From Mesonia aquimarina (GTDB taxonomy: Bacteria; Bacteroidota; Bacteroidia; Flavobacteriales; Flavobacteriaceae), in assembly GCF_003667275.1 (NCBI RefSeq), contig NZ_RCNV01000006.1, positions 1 through 64,000 on the forward strand: 64,000 nucleotides of DNA. Direction: 5' to 3'. Position 1 is the stretch's first letter. Each line of letters opens with the position of its first letter. This document shows, one piece after another, positions 47,858-57,946 of this stretch. Made by a program: the position numbers and the translations under genes. The notes beneath the pieces were generated by a model, which was not told where the DNA came from, ran no database searches, and worked only from the letters and a program-made list of their open reading frames with translations.

Positions 47858-49855
47858 ATGGCGGCCAAATTTGTAAGTAGATTTTCTTTTGTAATTATTT
47901 TATTCGGTGTTATAATCATTTTTCTTGCTTTTCGGGAAACTAAAGAAGAAGCGGATTCTTATAAAGTAATTTCAGTTGAAGAAAATGAGTCCTTTAAGGC
48001 CTTAATTGAAAAAAAAGTTGATACATTTTCTACAGAAATTGATGAACTCGTTTTAATTTCAGAAAAATATAAGGACGCTTCCGCTTCGCTGCAGGCTCTA
48101 AAAAATCAACTTCATAAAACCAGAATAGCCTATAAAAAAATAGAAGCTATTCTTACATTTTATTATCCCGAACACGTAAAGGCTTACTTAAACGGTGCTC
48201 CTTTAAAGCATCTGGATCCTTTTCCGATAGATGAAAAATATAAAGAAAAAGGCTATTATGTGATGAACGCCACCGATTATAAAAAAAGTCTTCCGCTAGA
48301 TTTATTAGATACAGAGCATTATAAAGGCAAGCCAAAAGTTATACATCCTAAGGGACTTCAGATGTTAGATGAACTTGTTTTTTCTGATGAAGTGACTTCC
48401 AATGAAGAAGAAATTTTGGAGTTAGCTCAAAATTTGCAAGAATATTTTCAACCGATAAAAAAGGCAATTTCAGATAGAACTTATTTTTATGATTTCGAAA
48501 TTTTTGAAGCTTTACGCTTAGAATTAATAAGAATTTCGACTATGGGAATTACCGGTTTTGACACGCCGGGTTCATTATCCGGAGTTAAAGAAAGCAAATT
48601 TGCGCTTAACGGAATTCAATTTTATCTACATCCTTTTTTAGAAAAATTATCCTCAAAAAAATCAGAAAGTATTCGTGAGAAATTAGAAAAAAGCATTCAG
48701 TTTTTAGAGCATAATTATGAATTTTCTACATTCGACAGATTAACGTTTATTAAAAACTATATCGATCCACTATATCAAGAATTTCGGTCAATTCAAACCG
48801 AATTAAATTTGCGTTCTACCGCTGAAGTTTATGGTAAAAAACCCTCGTGGAATTCTTCTAGTATTTCCATCTTTTCTGAAAATCTTTTGAATCCCTATTA
48901 TTATAGTTTGTTAAAAAAAAACGAAAATTCGGAAGATTTACAAAACCTTGGTGAAAAACTATTTTTCGATAAAATTTTAAGTAGTTCTGGTAAAATAAGT
49001 TGCGCTAGTTGCCATCAACCGGAATTAGCTTTTTCCGACGCAAAAGCAAAATCTTTAGCCAGCGTAAAAGGAAAAACCGTGCTAAGAAACTCTCCCAGTT
49101 TGATTAATGCAGTTTTTGCCGACCGTTATTTTTATGATTTACGAGCACGAGATTTAGAAGAACAAGCAGAACATGTAATTGAAAGTCACTTGGAATTCGA
49201 TACCAGTTTTTCTGAAATAATCGAAAAATTAAATAATAAAAAAGAATATGAAAACGCTTTTAAAAATGCTTTTCAACAAGAAAAAATCACCCGATATTCC
49301 TTTGCAAAAGCTTTATCTTCTTATGTTTTATCCTTACGCTCTTTTAATAGCGATTTCGATAAATATATGCGGGATGAAATTACCGAAATAGATACTGAAG
49401 TAAAAAAAGGTTTCAATCTTTTTATGGGAAAAGCCAATTGCGCAACTTGTCATTTTCCGCCCACATTTAGCGGATTAGTCCCGCCACTTTATCAAGAAAA
49501 TGAAAGCGAAGTTTTAGGTGTTCTAGAAAAGCCAAACACTTATAAAATTGACGATGATTTAGGAAGATTCAATAACGGAATTTATCCAGAAGCGCAAGAA
49601 ATTTATAAGCGATCTTTTAAAACACCAAGTGTTAGAAATGTAGCGTTAACGGCTCCATATTTTCATAATGGTGCATATGAAAATTTAGAACAGGTCATCG
49701 ATTTTTATGATAAAGGCGGCGCTGCAGGAATTGGTCTTTCTTACGAGCTTCCGCAGCAAACATTATCGCCTTCAGCTTTAAATTTAACCGAAGCAGAAAA
49801 AGAAGCGCTAATCGCGTTTATGAATTCACTTACCGATAATATGAGAAAAAAATAA
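47858..49855 (+). CDS. di-haem cytochrome c peroxidase with an extra N-terminal helical domain
   Basis: 665 residues. One N-terminal helix (about 7-24) anchors or exports it. Residues about 40-340 form a long helical domain, imelysin-like in character, with no haem motif. The C-terminal 310 residues are a MauG/CCP domain with two c-haem sites, CASCH (about 383) and CATCH (about 528), plus APYFHNGAYENLEQVIDFYD near the end. It should reduce hydrogen peroxide, or oxidise a partner, in the periplasm. Divergent from the kinase. Confidence 0.9.
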   Translation: MAAKFVSRFSFVIILFGVIIIFLAFRETKEEADSYKVISVEENESFKALIEKKVDTFSTEIDELVLISEKYKDASASLQALKNQLHKTRIAYKKIEAILTFYYPEHVKAYLNGAPLKHLDPFPIDEKYKEKGYYVMNATDYKKSLPLDLLDTEHYKGKPKVIHPKGLQMLDELVFSDEVTSNEEEILELAQNLQEYFQPIKKAISDRTYFYDFEIFEALRLELIRISTMGITGFDTPGSLSGVKESKFALNGIQFYLHPFLEKLSSKKSESIREKLEKSIQFLEHNYEFSTFDRLTFIKNYIDPLYQEFRSIQTELNLRSTAEVYGKKPSWNSSSISIFSENLLNPYYYSLLKKNENSEDLQNLGEKLFFDKILSSSGKISCASCHQPELAFSDAKAKSLASVKGKTVLRNSPSLINAVFADRYFYDLRARDLEEQAEHVIESHLEFDTSFSEIIEKLNNKKEYENAFKNAFQQEKITRYSFAKALSSYVLSLRSFNSDFDKYMRDEITEIDTEVKKGFNLFMGKANCATCHFPPTFSGLVPPLYQENESEVLGVLEKPNTYKIDDDLGRFNNGIYPEAQEIYKRSFKTPSVRNVALTAPYFHNGAYENLEQVIDFYDKGGAAGIGLSYELPQQTLSPSALNLTEAEKEALIAFMNSLTDNMRKK

Positions 49856-50157
49856 CCTTTTCTATTTTTTGATTGTTAGTGAATTGTTAATTGCATAATT
49901 CTCATCAAAATATTTAATTCGCTTTATTTTTGTTTATTTTTTGAAATTTATCGTCAATATTTTCAGGGAAAATAAGCTTTAAATAGTTTTTTGTTATTCT
50001 AAAAAATCGCTTCAAAATAAGAGCTAACATTAATTTAAGCATAGGGTAAACTATGTAACCTTTTCGTAATTAAAGCTTAAATAGCTAAATTCTATTCTAC
50101 CGTATATCGCAATTATTTTTGCAAAAAATATTTCAAAAACCACTAATAATTGCACGT
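49856..50157 (+). other. gene-free region before the PhoD-like gene
   Basis: About 300 bp, strongly AT-rich and without ORFs. The only recognisable element is TATTTTTG at 50114-50121, a TAnnTTTG -7 element about 37 bp before the ATG at 50158; no -33 element is clear. Nothing else supported. Confidence 0.4.
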
Positions 50158-53100
50158 ATGAAAACAAAGTTATTTTTCTTAGGTATAATGATTTCGCTTT
50201 GCGGAAGTCTGTCATTGTACTCACAAACCACCATTCCCGGAGATTCTATAGTCTACGGGCCGATGTTTAGCCCCGTTTACAATAATTCTGTACGCGTTTG
50301 GGTACTTACAAAAAGCAATACAAATACCAACAACTCGCTAGAACTTTCTTTTACAAACGACAACTCTTCGTCAACAGAAATTAGCGGTACGGTGTACAAC
50401 AGCGATACACGTTTAGGGTATAATCTAAGATCGTATGAATTTACCGGTTTAACCCAAGGCGATACCTATACTGCAAAATTACTTGCTGATAATGTGGCTG
50501 TAACTGATCGCGTAACTTCTATAAAAAACGCACAAAACACACTAGATGATTTTGAATTTTTATCGGGTGGCTGCGGAAGAATTTACGATTTGAGCAGATG
50601 TATAGATCAACCGGAATCTACGTTTCATTTTAACGGAAGCCCAACCATGTTTAATAAAATGGCAGAAGAGGGAAGCGATATGATGATTTGGTTAGGAGAT
50701 GCTACTTATTTATTAGGTCTTCAACACGCAATGGGGCAATGTCCAAACGGAGAAGACGATTGGGCAAATAAAGATAATGCATTTGATCGTTATAGATTTC
50801 AGAGAGATTTTCATGATAGTCTTACAGTAGCTATGCCTCAATTAGCAATTACGGATAATCACGATTTAGGTCCGAATGAATTTGATAAAAATATGCCTAC
50901 CATTGATGAGATGCGTGATATTTTTATGGATTGGTGGCCAAATCCTGAATATAAAAGTACGCCAGAAGGTCAAGGTTTATATTCTTCTTATGAATATAAG
51001 GATGTAGAGTTTTTCTTATTAGATAACCGTAGTTATAGAGACGGAACACAGCAACATTTAGGTCCAGATCAATTAGCGTGGTTAAAAACTGAGTTGTCAA
51101 ATTCTACGGCAAGCTTTAAAGTTCTAATTAACGGAACCCCTTCTTTTGAAAATAATTGTGGCGGAAGAAATTTCTGTAATACAGCGCAAGGTGACGAATT
51201 GATAGACTACATTAAGCAGAATAATATTAATGGCGTGATTTCTTTTAGTGCAGATATTCACGAACAAAAATTTATGGTAAGAGACGGTGATGTGAATTAC
51301 CCGTTAATCGATGTGCTTTCCGGAAATTTAAATTCAGATGTCGGTAATGGAAATTATAATATTAATTACGGAACAAGCCATATTCTTACCGGTGTAAAAC
51401 AAACCTATCTTCGTGTAAATGTTTATGGAGATGCAGACGACCGCAGAATGAAAGTTGAATATGTTGGCTTAGACGGAAACCCTTATTTTGAAGAAATTAT
51501 CCATCAAGATATGTTAACCAGTCAAAATTCTGATGCTCATAACTTGGCTTTACCGATAGATAATTCTGTTGAGGACACGTCTTCTTATAACCATACGGTA
51601 AACGCCAGTAATTATACATTAGATGAAGATCGAAACGGAGAGGCAAATTCAGCTATTCGTTTTTCTAGCAATACAAATTTAGAAATTCCTTCAGCTCAGC
51701 GTTTAAAATTACATGATAAATCTTTTTCGTTAACCTATTGGGTAAAACCGGAAAGTCTTAATCAAAATATTACTTTTTTCTCTAATGAAGAAAATAATAA
51801 AGGATTATCATTAGGAGTTTCTGACTTAGGTTATTTTTATTACTTAAACCATAGTACGCAAGAATTTAAAGTAAGTGAATTTCAATTTTCACCAAATAAA
51901 TGGTCTTTTATCGTTTGGAAATATGATAATGTAAAACGTGTTTTATCTCTTTATTATAACGGGTTTTTAATTGAAAGTTGGAATGATATAGCTTCTTCAG
52001 AAGAATCTTTAGGTGCTATAAAAATTGGTGAGAACCTTGACGGACTTTTGGATGAAGTAAATTTATATGCGCGATTAATTTCTGATGAAGAAATTTTACA
52101 AGAAGCTGAGATTGTTTCTTCAAGAGGAGAAGTTTTAAAAATACCGGGAAGTCAAAATATGGCTATCGAAGGAACGATGTTAAACCCAATTTTAAATGAA
52201 GATTTTAGTATTCAGTTTTGGGCAAAATTAAATGCAGATCCGGGAAATAATTATAAAATTTTAGCAAGTAATGGTCGAATTAATAACAACACTACCGGTT
52301 TATCTTTTGAGTTTCCGGATAGTAATCAATTAAACATTGTGGCCGGAACAAATGGTTCCGGATGGAACGCCATATCTAATCAAGGGGATTCATGGAATAT
52401 AGGGGAATGGAATCACGTTACGGTAACCGCAACTAAAAATGGATTCATAAAATATTATTTAAACGGAGAATTTGTGGCAGAAAATTCGTTCGAGCAATAT
52501 GTGCCTAATTCTTGGGGATTAGGAATTGGAGATAGTCCTGCTTATGGAAGTGATGTAAATGGCGAAATAGATGAATTACGAATTTGGAAACGAGCATTAA
52601 CTCCTACAGAAATAGTAGAAAGCATGCATTACCCACTTTCAGGAACAGAAGCAGACTTGTCACTTTATTATGATTTTGAAATTTCAACCGTAGATACGTC
52701 CATGTTATTTAGTAAAGGAACCGAAACCTACGATATTACATTAGATGGCGGAAGCTTAATTGCAGCAACTTCACCGGTTTGTGAGCTGGAAGATAATTTT
52801 AAAGATAAAGCGGTTGGGCAATGGAGTAGAAATAATACAATTGAAAGTCATGGACTTGAATCAATCGATGTTATTTCAAGTTATATAAACAACCTGGTTA
52901 TCGGAAAAAATAACGATCCAAATGTAGAAGCTGTTCCTGGCAATTATACCGATTTTAATTATTTAAAAGGCGGTTGGCAAATAAGTCCACTTAACTTACC
53001 TTACGCATCATTCAAGATAAATTTAGAAGATGCATTAAGTAATCATGCGGCGATACTTGCTAATTATCAAGATTTTTACCTAATTAAAAAAGATAGTTTA

Positions 53101-53484
53101 AGTGGCGAATTTGAAATTGCTGCGCAAGCTGTCTTAAATGGTAATGAAATTACTTTTGATGATATGGATATTGAAGAAGCATTTTATTACTTGGCTTGGG
53201 GAGATGCTTCTCTTTCTACAAACATAAAAAGCTTGAATTCTGTAAAACTTTTCCCTAATCCAACAGCAGGAAGGGTTACAATTCAAGGACTTGATGCATC
53301 AAAAAATATTTCTTTAGAAGTATATGATTTATTAGGTAGAAAATATAATGTGCAAACTATTATGGCAAATAATAAGCAGGTAATGCTAGATTTATCCGGT
53401 GCGTTAGCTAATAACAGCTTGTTAATTCTAAAAGTAAAACAAAACGACCGAGTGAAAATATTTAAAGTAATTCGTTCAAACTAA
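50158..53484 (+). CDS. T9SS-secreted PhoD-like phosphatase with two LamG domains
   Basis: 1108 residues from the ATG at 50158 (signal peptide MKTKLFFLGIMISLCGSLSL). A PhoD/alkaline phosphatase D domain (about 20-460) has the metal-binding features GGCGRIYD, MIWLGDATYLLG, ITDNHDLGPNEFD and SFSADIHEQKFM. Two concanavalin/LamG-like domains follow (about 475-650 and 660-840), each with LDEVNLYAR/IDELRIWKRALTPTEI endings. A linker and type A T9SS sorting domain (KLFPNPTAGRVTI ... VYDLLGRKY) end the protein. Likely a secreted surface phosphatase or phosphodiesterase that binds glycans. Confidence 0.9.
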   Translation: MKTKLFFLGIMISLCGSLSLYSQTTIPGDSIVYGPMFSPVYNNSVRVWVLTKSNTNTNNSLELSFTNDNSSSTEISGTVYNSDTRLGYNLRSYEFTGLTQGDTYTAKLLADNVAVTDRVTSIKNAQNTLDDFEFLSGGCGRIYDLSRCIDQPESTFHFNGSPTMFNKMAEEGSDMMIWLGDATYLLGLQHAMGQCPNGEDDWANKDNAFDRYRFQRDFHDSLTVAMPQLAITDNHDLGPNEFDKNMPTIDEMRDIFMDWWPNPEYKSTPEGQGLYSSYEYKDVEFFLLDNRSYRDGTQQHLGPDQLAWLKTELSNSTASFKVLINGTPSFENNCGGRNFCNTAQGDELIDYIKQNNINGVISFSADIHEQKFMVRDGDVNYPLIDVLSGNLNSDVGNGNYNINYGTSHILTGVKQTYLRVNVYGDADDRRMKVEYVGLDGNPYFEEIIHQDMLTSQNSDAHNLALPIDNSVEDTSSYNHTVNASNYTLDEDRNGEANSAIRFSSNTNLEIPSAQRLKLHDKSFSLTYWVKPESLNQNITFFSNEENNKGLSLGVSDLGYFYYLNHSTQEFKVSEFQFSPNKWSFIVWKYDNVKRVLSLYYNGFLIESWNDIASSEESLGAIKIGENLDGLLDEVNLYARLISDEEILQEAEIVSSRGEVLKIPGSQNMAIEGTMLNPILNEDFSIQFWAKLNADPGNNYKILASNGRINNNTTGLSFEFPDSNQLNIVAGTNGSGWNAISNQGDSWNIGEWNHVTVTATKNGFIKYYLNGEFVAENSFEQYVPNSWGLGIGDSPAYGSDVNGEIDELRIWKRALTPTEIVESMHYPLSGTEADLSLYYDFEISTVDTSMLFSKGTETYDITLDGGSLIAATSPVCELEDNFKDKAVGQWSRNNTIESHGLESIDVISSYINNLVIGKNNDPNVEAVPGNYTDFNYLKGGWQISPLNLPYASFKINLEDALSNHAAILANYQDFYLIKKDSLSGEFEIAAQAVLNGNEITFDDMDIEEAFYYLAWGDASLSTNIKSLNSVKLFPNPTAGRVTIQGLDASKNISLEVYDLLGRKYNVQTIMANNKQVMLDLSGALANNSLLILKVKQNDRVKIFKVIRSN

Positions 53485-53501
53485 GACAAAACTCTATGCA
53501 T

Positions 53502-53535
53502 AAAAAAAGCAGGAAATTTTTTCCTGCTTTTTTTT
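53502..53535 (+). terminator. terminator of the PhoD-like gene
   Basis: Stem AAAAAGCAGGAA/TTCCTGCTTTTT with a short T-rich loop and a T run, 18 bp after the stop codon. Confidence 0.8.
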
Positions 53536-53592
53536 ATACTTCTTTTATAAAACTGCAACAATTGAAAAAATATAAAGTCATTAATACAAAAC

Positions 53593-53620
53593 AAAAAACC
53601 CCGATCGTGAGATCGAGGTT
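53593..53620 (-). terminator. terminator of tRNA-Phe
   Basis: On the minus strand, stem AACCTCGATC/GATCGGGGTT (one G-T pair) with loop TCAC and then TTTTTT, directly after the tRNA 3' end. Confidence 0.75.
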
Positions 53621-53626
53621 TTGCGG

Positions 53627-53699
53627 TGGTGCCTCCAGGAATCGAACCAGGGACACAAGGATTTTCAGTCCTTTGCTCTACCAACTGAGCTAAGGCACC
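53627..53699 (-). tRNA. tRNA-Phe (GAA)
   Basis: 73 nt. Acceptor stem GGTGCCT/AGGCACC with discriminator A; D arm GCTC-AGTTGGTA-GAGC; anticodon arm with loop CTGAAAA giving GAA; T arm CCTGG-TTCGATT-CCTGG. The 3' CCA is not encoded. It lies on the strand opposite to the flanking protein genes, with its own terminator. Confidence 0.95.
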
Positions 53700-53800
53700 A
53701 GTGCTATAAAGCGGTTGCAAATATATATTCATTTTTACAATTGCACAAACAAAAACAAAAAAAATGCGTTCTTTGTAGTCGTATTTTTAAAATTACGGGA

Positions 53801-54532
53801 ATGAATTTAGTTATTGATGTAGGTAATACTCTGGTTAAACTTGCTGTTTTTCAGCAGGATAAAATTGTTGAGCTTGAACGATTTTTAATTGAATTTTTTT
53901 CGAAAGAAATTTTAAAAAAAATTGAAAAGTATCCTGAAATAGATCATATTATACTTTCTAGCGTTGTTGAAATTCCTGAAAATTGGTTTAAATTATTACA
54001 AGTAAAAGGCAAATTAGTAGTTTTGTCAGATGATACGTTGCTACCTTTTAAGAATAATTATGCCAGTCCAAAAACACTTGGTAAAGATCGTTTAGCCTTG
54101 GTAGCAGGAGCAAAGGTGTTATTTCCTAACAAAAATGTGTTGGTTATCGATGCGGGAAGTTGCATTACATACGATTTTTTACAAGGGAATAATTATGAGG
54201 GTGGAGCAATTTCTCCAGGTATGCAAATGCGATTTAAAGCAATGCATAATTTTACCGCTAAACTTCCGTTAATTACACAAGTAAAAAATATACCTTTAAA
54301 ACTAACAGGAAAAACAACTGAAGAAAATATGATTATTGGAGTTTTAAAAGGAATTCAGTTAGAAATAGACGGTTTTATTGATACTTATAAAAGTCAATAT
54401 AAAGATTTAACAGTAATTTTGTCTGGTGGAGATAGTGAATTGTTGTCTAGGAGTTTAAAAAATGGCATATTTGCCCCCGAAAATTTTCTGTTAAGAGGAT
54501 TGAATAGCATTTTAGAATTTAATAAACATTGA
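53801..54532 (+). CDS. coaX: type III pantothenate kinase
   Basis: 243 residues from the ATG at 53801; the longer frame would cover the tRNA gene on the opposite strand. Acetate/sugar-kinase fold: DVGNTLVKLAVF (5-16) for phosphate, GKDRLALVAGA, VIDAGSCITYDFL and GGAISPGMQMR, all hallmarks of CoaX. It performs the first step of CoA synthesis. Its stop codon overlaps the next gene (TGATG), opening a conserved envelope operon. Confidence 0.94.
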   Translation: MNLVIDVGNTLVKLAVFQQDKIVELERFLIEFFSKEILKKIEKYPEIDHIILSSVVEIPENWFKLLQVKGKLVVLSDDTLLPFKNNYASPKTLGKDRLALVAGAKVLFPNKNVLVIDAGSCITYDFLQGNNYEGGAISPGMQMRFKAMHNFTAKLPLITQVKNIPLKLTGKTTEENMIIGVLKGIQLEIDGFIDTYKSQYKDLTVILSGGDSELLSRSLKNGIFAPENFLLRGLNSILEFNKH

Positions 54533-55773
54533 TGATTAAAAAACTAATAGTAATAGCTGTTCTTTTATGTTCAGTAATTGGGAACGCACAAGAAATAATT
54601 TCCTCTCCGTATTCTTACTTTGGCATTGGTTTGCCAAAATTTAAAGGTACGGCAGAAAATAGAATGATGGGGGGATTAAGTATCTTATCAGATAGTATTC
54701 ACGTAAACCTTCAAAACCCTGCAGGTTACGGGGCTTTAAAATTAACAACCTATTCCTTAGGAGTTACACATAATCGTAAAACTGTTGAAACCGATCAAGC
54801 AAGTGATAAAATTAACACAACTTCCTTAGATTATTTAGCAATTGGTATTCCTGCGGGTAAATTAGGTTTTGGTTTGGGAATTGTCCCTTATACTTCGGTT
54901 GGATATGATTTAATGGAAGATACCGCAGAGTCTAATAGTCAATATTCCGGTCAAGGTGGATTAAATAAACTTTATTTGGCGGCCGGTTATCGCATTACTG
55001 AAAACTTTAGAGTTGGGGTTGAAGGAAGTTATAACTTCGGAAATATCCAAAATGAAAACATCTTGTTTCAATCCGGAATTCAGTATGGGACTAAAGAAGA
55101 AAACCGTTCAGATTTAAGTGGATTTACCGTTAAGTTTGGAGCGCAATACGAGCAAGAAATTTCAGAAAAACTTCAATTAACCGGTTCTGTTGGTTATAGA
55201 CCGTCTTCAACAATTGTTTCCGAAAATAACAGAACACTTTCTTCTGTTATATCAGGAAATAATAATAATGTAATCGATGTTGTTGTTCAAGATGTCAATG
55301 TAGGCGATACAGATTTAAAGTTACCGGCTCAATTAAGAGTTGGGGCTGGAATCGGAGAAAAACGCCATTGGTTTGCCGGTATAGAATATCAACAACTTAA
55401 ATCTAGTGAATATTCTAACCGATCTTTTGCCATTGATAATGTTAATTTTGAAGACGCAGCAACTTATCGTTTAGGCGGGTTTTACATTCCTGATTATAAT
55501 GATATTACCAGTTATTTTAATCGTATTGTTTTTAGGGCCGGATTCCGTTATCAGGAAACAGGAATTACACTGAATAATGAAGAGATAAATGAGTTTGGCA
55601 TATCTTTTGGAGCTGGATTACCTGTAGGAAATTTGTTTAGTAATGTAAATATTGGTGTAGAGTACGGTAGTAGAGGTACTAAATCTTCATCACTTGTAGA
55701 AGAAAATTTCCTAAGTATTTTTATGAGTTTGTCGTTTAACGATAAATGGTTTCAAGAAAGAAAGTTTAACTAA
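54532..55773 (+). CDS. outer membrane beta-barrel protein (FadL-like character)
   Basis: 413 residues from the ATG at 54532. Signal peptide (VIAVLLCSVIGNAQE), then SSPYSYFGIGLPKFKGTAENRMMGG and NLQNPAGYGALKLTTYSLGV, with alternating beta strands to the end (YGSRGTKSS ... SIFMSLSFNDKWF). Conserved in the Bacteroidota coaX operon. The pattern resembles FadL/OmpP1-type channels; substrate unknown. Confidence 0.8.
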   Translation: MIKKLIVIAVLLCSVIGNAQEIISSPYSYFGIGLPKFKGTAENRMMGGLSILSDSIHVNLQNPAGYGALKLTTYSLGVTHNRKTVETDQASDKINTTSLDYLAIGIPAGKLGFGLGIVPYTSVGYDLMEDTAESNSQYSGQGGLNKLYLAAGYRITENFRVGVEGSYNFGNIQNENILFQSGIQYGTKEENRSDLSGFTVKFGAQYEQEISEKLQLTGSVGYRPSSTIVSENNRTLSSVISGNNNNVIDVVVQDVNVGDTDLKLPAQLRVGAGIGEKRHWFAGIEYQQLKSSEYSNRSFAIDNVNFEDAATYRLGGFYIPDYNDITSYFNRIVFRAGFRYQETGITLNNEEINEFGISFGAGLPVGNLFSNVNIGVEYGSRGTKSSSLVEENFLSIFMSLSFNDKWFQERKFN

Positions 55774-55793
55774 TTATTTTATATAAATCAACT

Positions 55794-57185
55794 ATGAAAA
55801 CTAATTTTTTATTAATCGTACTTGTCACGGCCTTGTTTAGTCCTAAATTTTCAAGCGCCCAAGATGCTGAATGTGCTAGAACACTTTCATTATTTTCTCA
55901 GAGTGCTAAAATAAAAGACTACAAATCGGCAGAGCCTTATTATAACGAGCTTATAGAAGGTTGTGTGGATTTTCGCTTGGCTACTTACCAATACGGAGAG
56001 CGTATGTTTAAGGCTTTTATTAAAGAAGCTGAAAAAAATAAAAACACGGCAGATCAAAAAAAGTATGCCGAGGCGCTTATCGAAAATTATAAATTGCGTT
56101 TAGCTAACTTTCCTGATAAAACTGCAAAAGGAGAAACGTATGCAGATATTGCACAGGTGAAATTTGATAATAACCTAGGCTCAAAAGCTTCGCAATATGA
56201 TGCGTTTGAAAAGGCTTGGAAGATGGATAAAGAATCTTTCAATAGTCCTAAAGCATTATATTCTTATTTTAATGTATTAATTGATCTTCAGGGGAAAGGC
56301 GAAAAGGATTTACAAGAGGTTTTTTCTAAATATGATGAATTAATTAAAAAAGTTGAGCAAGAAGAAATTCACAGAGCAGAAGAAGCAGAACCATTAATCA
56401 AAAAGCAAGAAGCTGGAGAAAAGCTGAGTTCTGGTGAAGAGCGTACACTAAAAAATTCTGAAATATATTTAAGAAATTATAGTGCTATTAAATCTTCAAT
56501 TAATACGCTTTTAGGTGATTTAGCAGATTGTGATAATTTAATTCCATTATACAGTAAAGACTTTGAGCAGAATAAAGAAAATGTTACATGGTTAAGAAAC
56601 GCTGCTGGAAGATTGTCTGCTAAGGAATGTACAAAAGATCCGCTTTTCTTTAAGTTAGTAGAAGCGTTACACCAAAAAGAACCTTCAGCAAAGTCTGCTT
56701 TGTATTTAGGTCAGTTAGCAGAAAAAGATGGAAAATATTCTAAAGCTTTAGAATATTATAATCAGTCTGCAGAGTTAGAAGAGAACCCAATTGATAAAGC
56801 ACGTGTTTACAATAAAATTGCAAACAACTATAAGCGTAAGGGTAGTTATTCTACGGCACGTTCTTTCTACAAAAAAGCTTTAAATCAGCAGCCATCTTTA
56901 GGAAGTGCTTATTTGCAAATTGCAGATATGTATGCAAAGAGTGCTAATGATTGTGGAAATAATATTTTCTACAAAAGAGCAGTATATTGGTTAGCTGCAG
57001 ATTATGCAAGAAGAGCCGGTAGGGTAGATCCTTCTATAAAATCTTCTGCAGATGCAGCAGTAAGTAGTTATATGGGAAGAGCGCCGCAGAAACCAGATAT
57101 TTTTCAGGAGCCAGATATAGACGAAGGTTCAACAATTAACATTGGTTGTTGGATAGGTGAAAGTCTTCGCGTACCTTCGCTGTAA
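55794..57185 (+). CDS. exported tetratricopeptide-repeat protein
   Basis: 463 residues with a signal peptide (LIVLVTALFSPKFSSAQD) and several TPR units, clearest at about 315-395 (AKSALYLGQLAEKDGKYSKALEYYNQSAEL; ARVYNKIANNYKRKGSYSTARSFYKKAL; GSAYLQIADMYAKS). It probably scaffolds envelope complexes. It lies between the outer membrane protein and lptC; the conserved order suggests a role in outer membrane biogenesis. Confidence 0.85.
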   Translation: MKTNFLLIVLVTALFSPKFSSAQDAECARTLSLFSQSAKIKDYKSAEPYYNELIEGCVDFRLATYQYGERMFKAFIKEAEKNKNTADQKKYAEALIENYKLRLANFPDKTAKGETYADIAQVKFDNNLGSKASQYDAFEKAWKMDKESFNSPKALYSYFNVLIDLQGKGEKDLQEVFSKYDELIKKVEQEEIHRAEEAEPLIKKQEAGEKLSSGEERTLKNSEIYLRNYSAIKSSINTLLGDLADCDNLIPLYSKDFEQNKENVTWLRNAAGRLSAKECTKDPLFFKLVEALHQKEPSAKSALYLGQLAEKDGKYSKALEYYNQSAELEENPIDKARVYNKIANNYKRKGSYSTARSFYKKALNQQPSLGSAYLQIADMYAKSANDCGNNIFYKRAVYWLAADYARRAGRVDPSIKSSADAAVSSYMGRAPQKPDIFQEPDIDEGSTINIGCWIGESLRVPSL

Positions 57186-57188
57186 TTT

Positions 57189-57755
57189 ATGAATAAAACA
57201 TATCAACATATTTTTAAAAGCATTGTTGCGATAATTTTCGCAACAATGCTTTTTTCATGCCAAGACCGCTTAAATACTGTTAGAAAATGGGAGCAAGACT
57301 TTAATAAACCGCAAACTAGCGGAAAAGGAATTAATCTTTTTTATACAGATAGTGGCGCGGTAAAAGCAAACTTAAGAAGTCCTAAACTCTTAGATTATAC
57401 TCAAAAAAGGTTTCCCTATAGAGAATTTCCTAACGGCTTAGAAGTTGATTTTTTTAATCAGCAACAAGAAAAGAGTACCATTATAGCCGATTATGGAATT
57501 ATTTATAATTCAACCGGTTTAGTCGATTTGCGTGGAAATGTTAAAATTACTACTAGCGATAGTACAGTGCTTAAAGCCGATCAGCTTTACTGGGATCAAG
57601 AACGAAATTGGGTATTTTCTGATATTAATTATACGATTAACTTGAATAATGGCGCTATAAATAAAGGCGAGGGTTTTGATGCTAATGAAAAATTTGATAA
57701 ATTTATTTCTAGATCAAACGTAGGTATTCAATACATCGATGAAAGTGAAAAATAA
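57189..57755 (+). CDS. lptC: LPS export protein LptC
   Basis: 188 residues with an N-terminal hydrophobic segment ending FSCQDR, so possibly lipoprotein-processed, and a beta-jellyroll domain: GAVKANLRSPKLLDY, STIIADYGIIYNSTGLVDLRGNVKITTSDSTVLKADQLYWDQ, the LptA/C signature. It transfers LPS from LptBFG to LptA in the periplasm. Stop and next start overlap by 1 bp. Confidence 0.88.
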   Translation: MNKTYQHIFKSIVAIIFATMLFSCQDRLNTVRKWEQDFNKPQTSGKGINLFYTDSGAVKANLRSPKLLDYTQKRFPYREFPNGLEVDFFNQQQEKSTIIADYGIIYNSTGLVDLRGNVKITTSDSTVLKADQLYWDQERNWVFSDINYTINLNNGAINKGEGFDANEKFDKFISRSNVGIQYIDESEK

Positions 57756-57946
57756 TGAAAGTTTTTAAATTTTTTGAATACGCATATTTAGTAGTAGCCG
57801 TTTTTTTTGCCTTTGAAGCTTACCGAATTTGGGAAGAATCGCAAGGTAGAGCTTATATATTTATCGGTTTTGTAGCCGTTGCTATTTTCATGTTTTTCTT
57901 TAAAAGGCGATTTAGGAAAAAAATGGAGCAAAATAATCAAGACTAA
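57755..57946 (+). CDS. small two-helix membrane protein
   Basis: 63 residues with two hydrophobic helices (about 6-24 and 33-50) and a basic end KRRFRKKMEQNNQD. It is conserved in this operon across flavobacteria as far as I recall. Unknown function. It overlaps both neighbours by one base. Confidence 0.7.
   Translation: MKVFKFFEYAYLVVAVFFAFEAYRIWEESQGRAYIFIGFVAVAIFMFFFKRRFRKKMEQNNQD

Noticed and set aside
53481..53732. Minus-strand 83-codon ORF
   Set aside because: It reads through the tRNA-Phe gene and its terminator; an artefact of the RNA gene.
53621..53800. 60-codon N-terminal extension of coaX
   Set aside because: It overlaps the tRNA on the opposite strand and precedes the family-typical start MNLVIDVGN.
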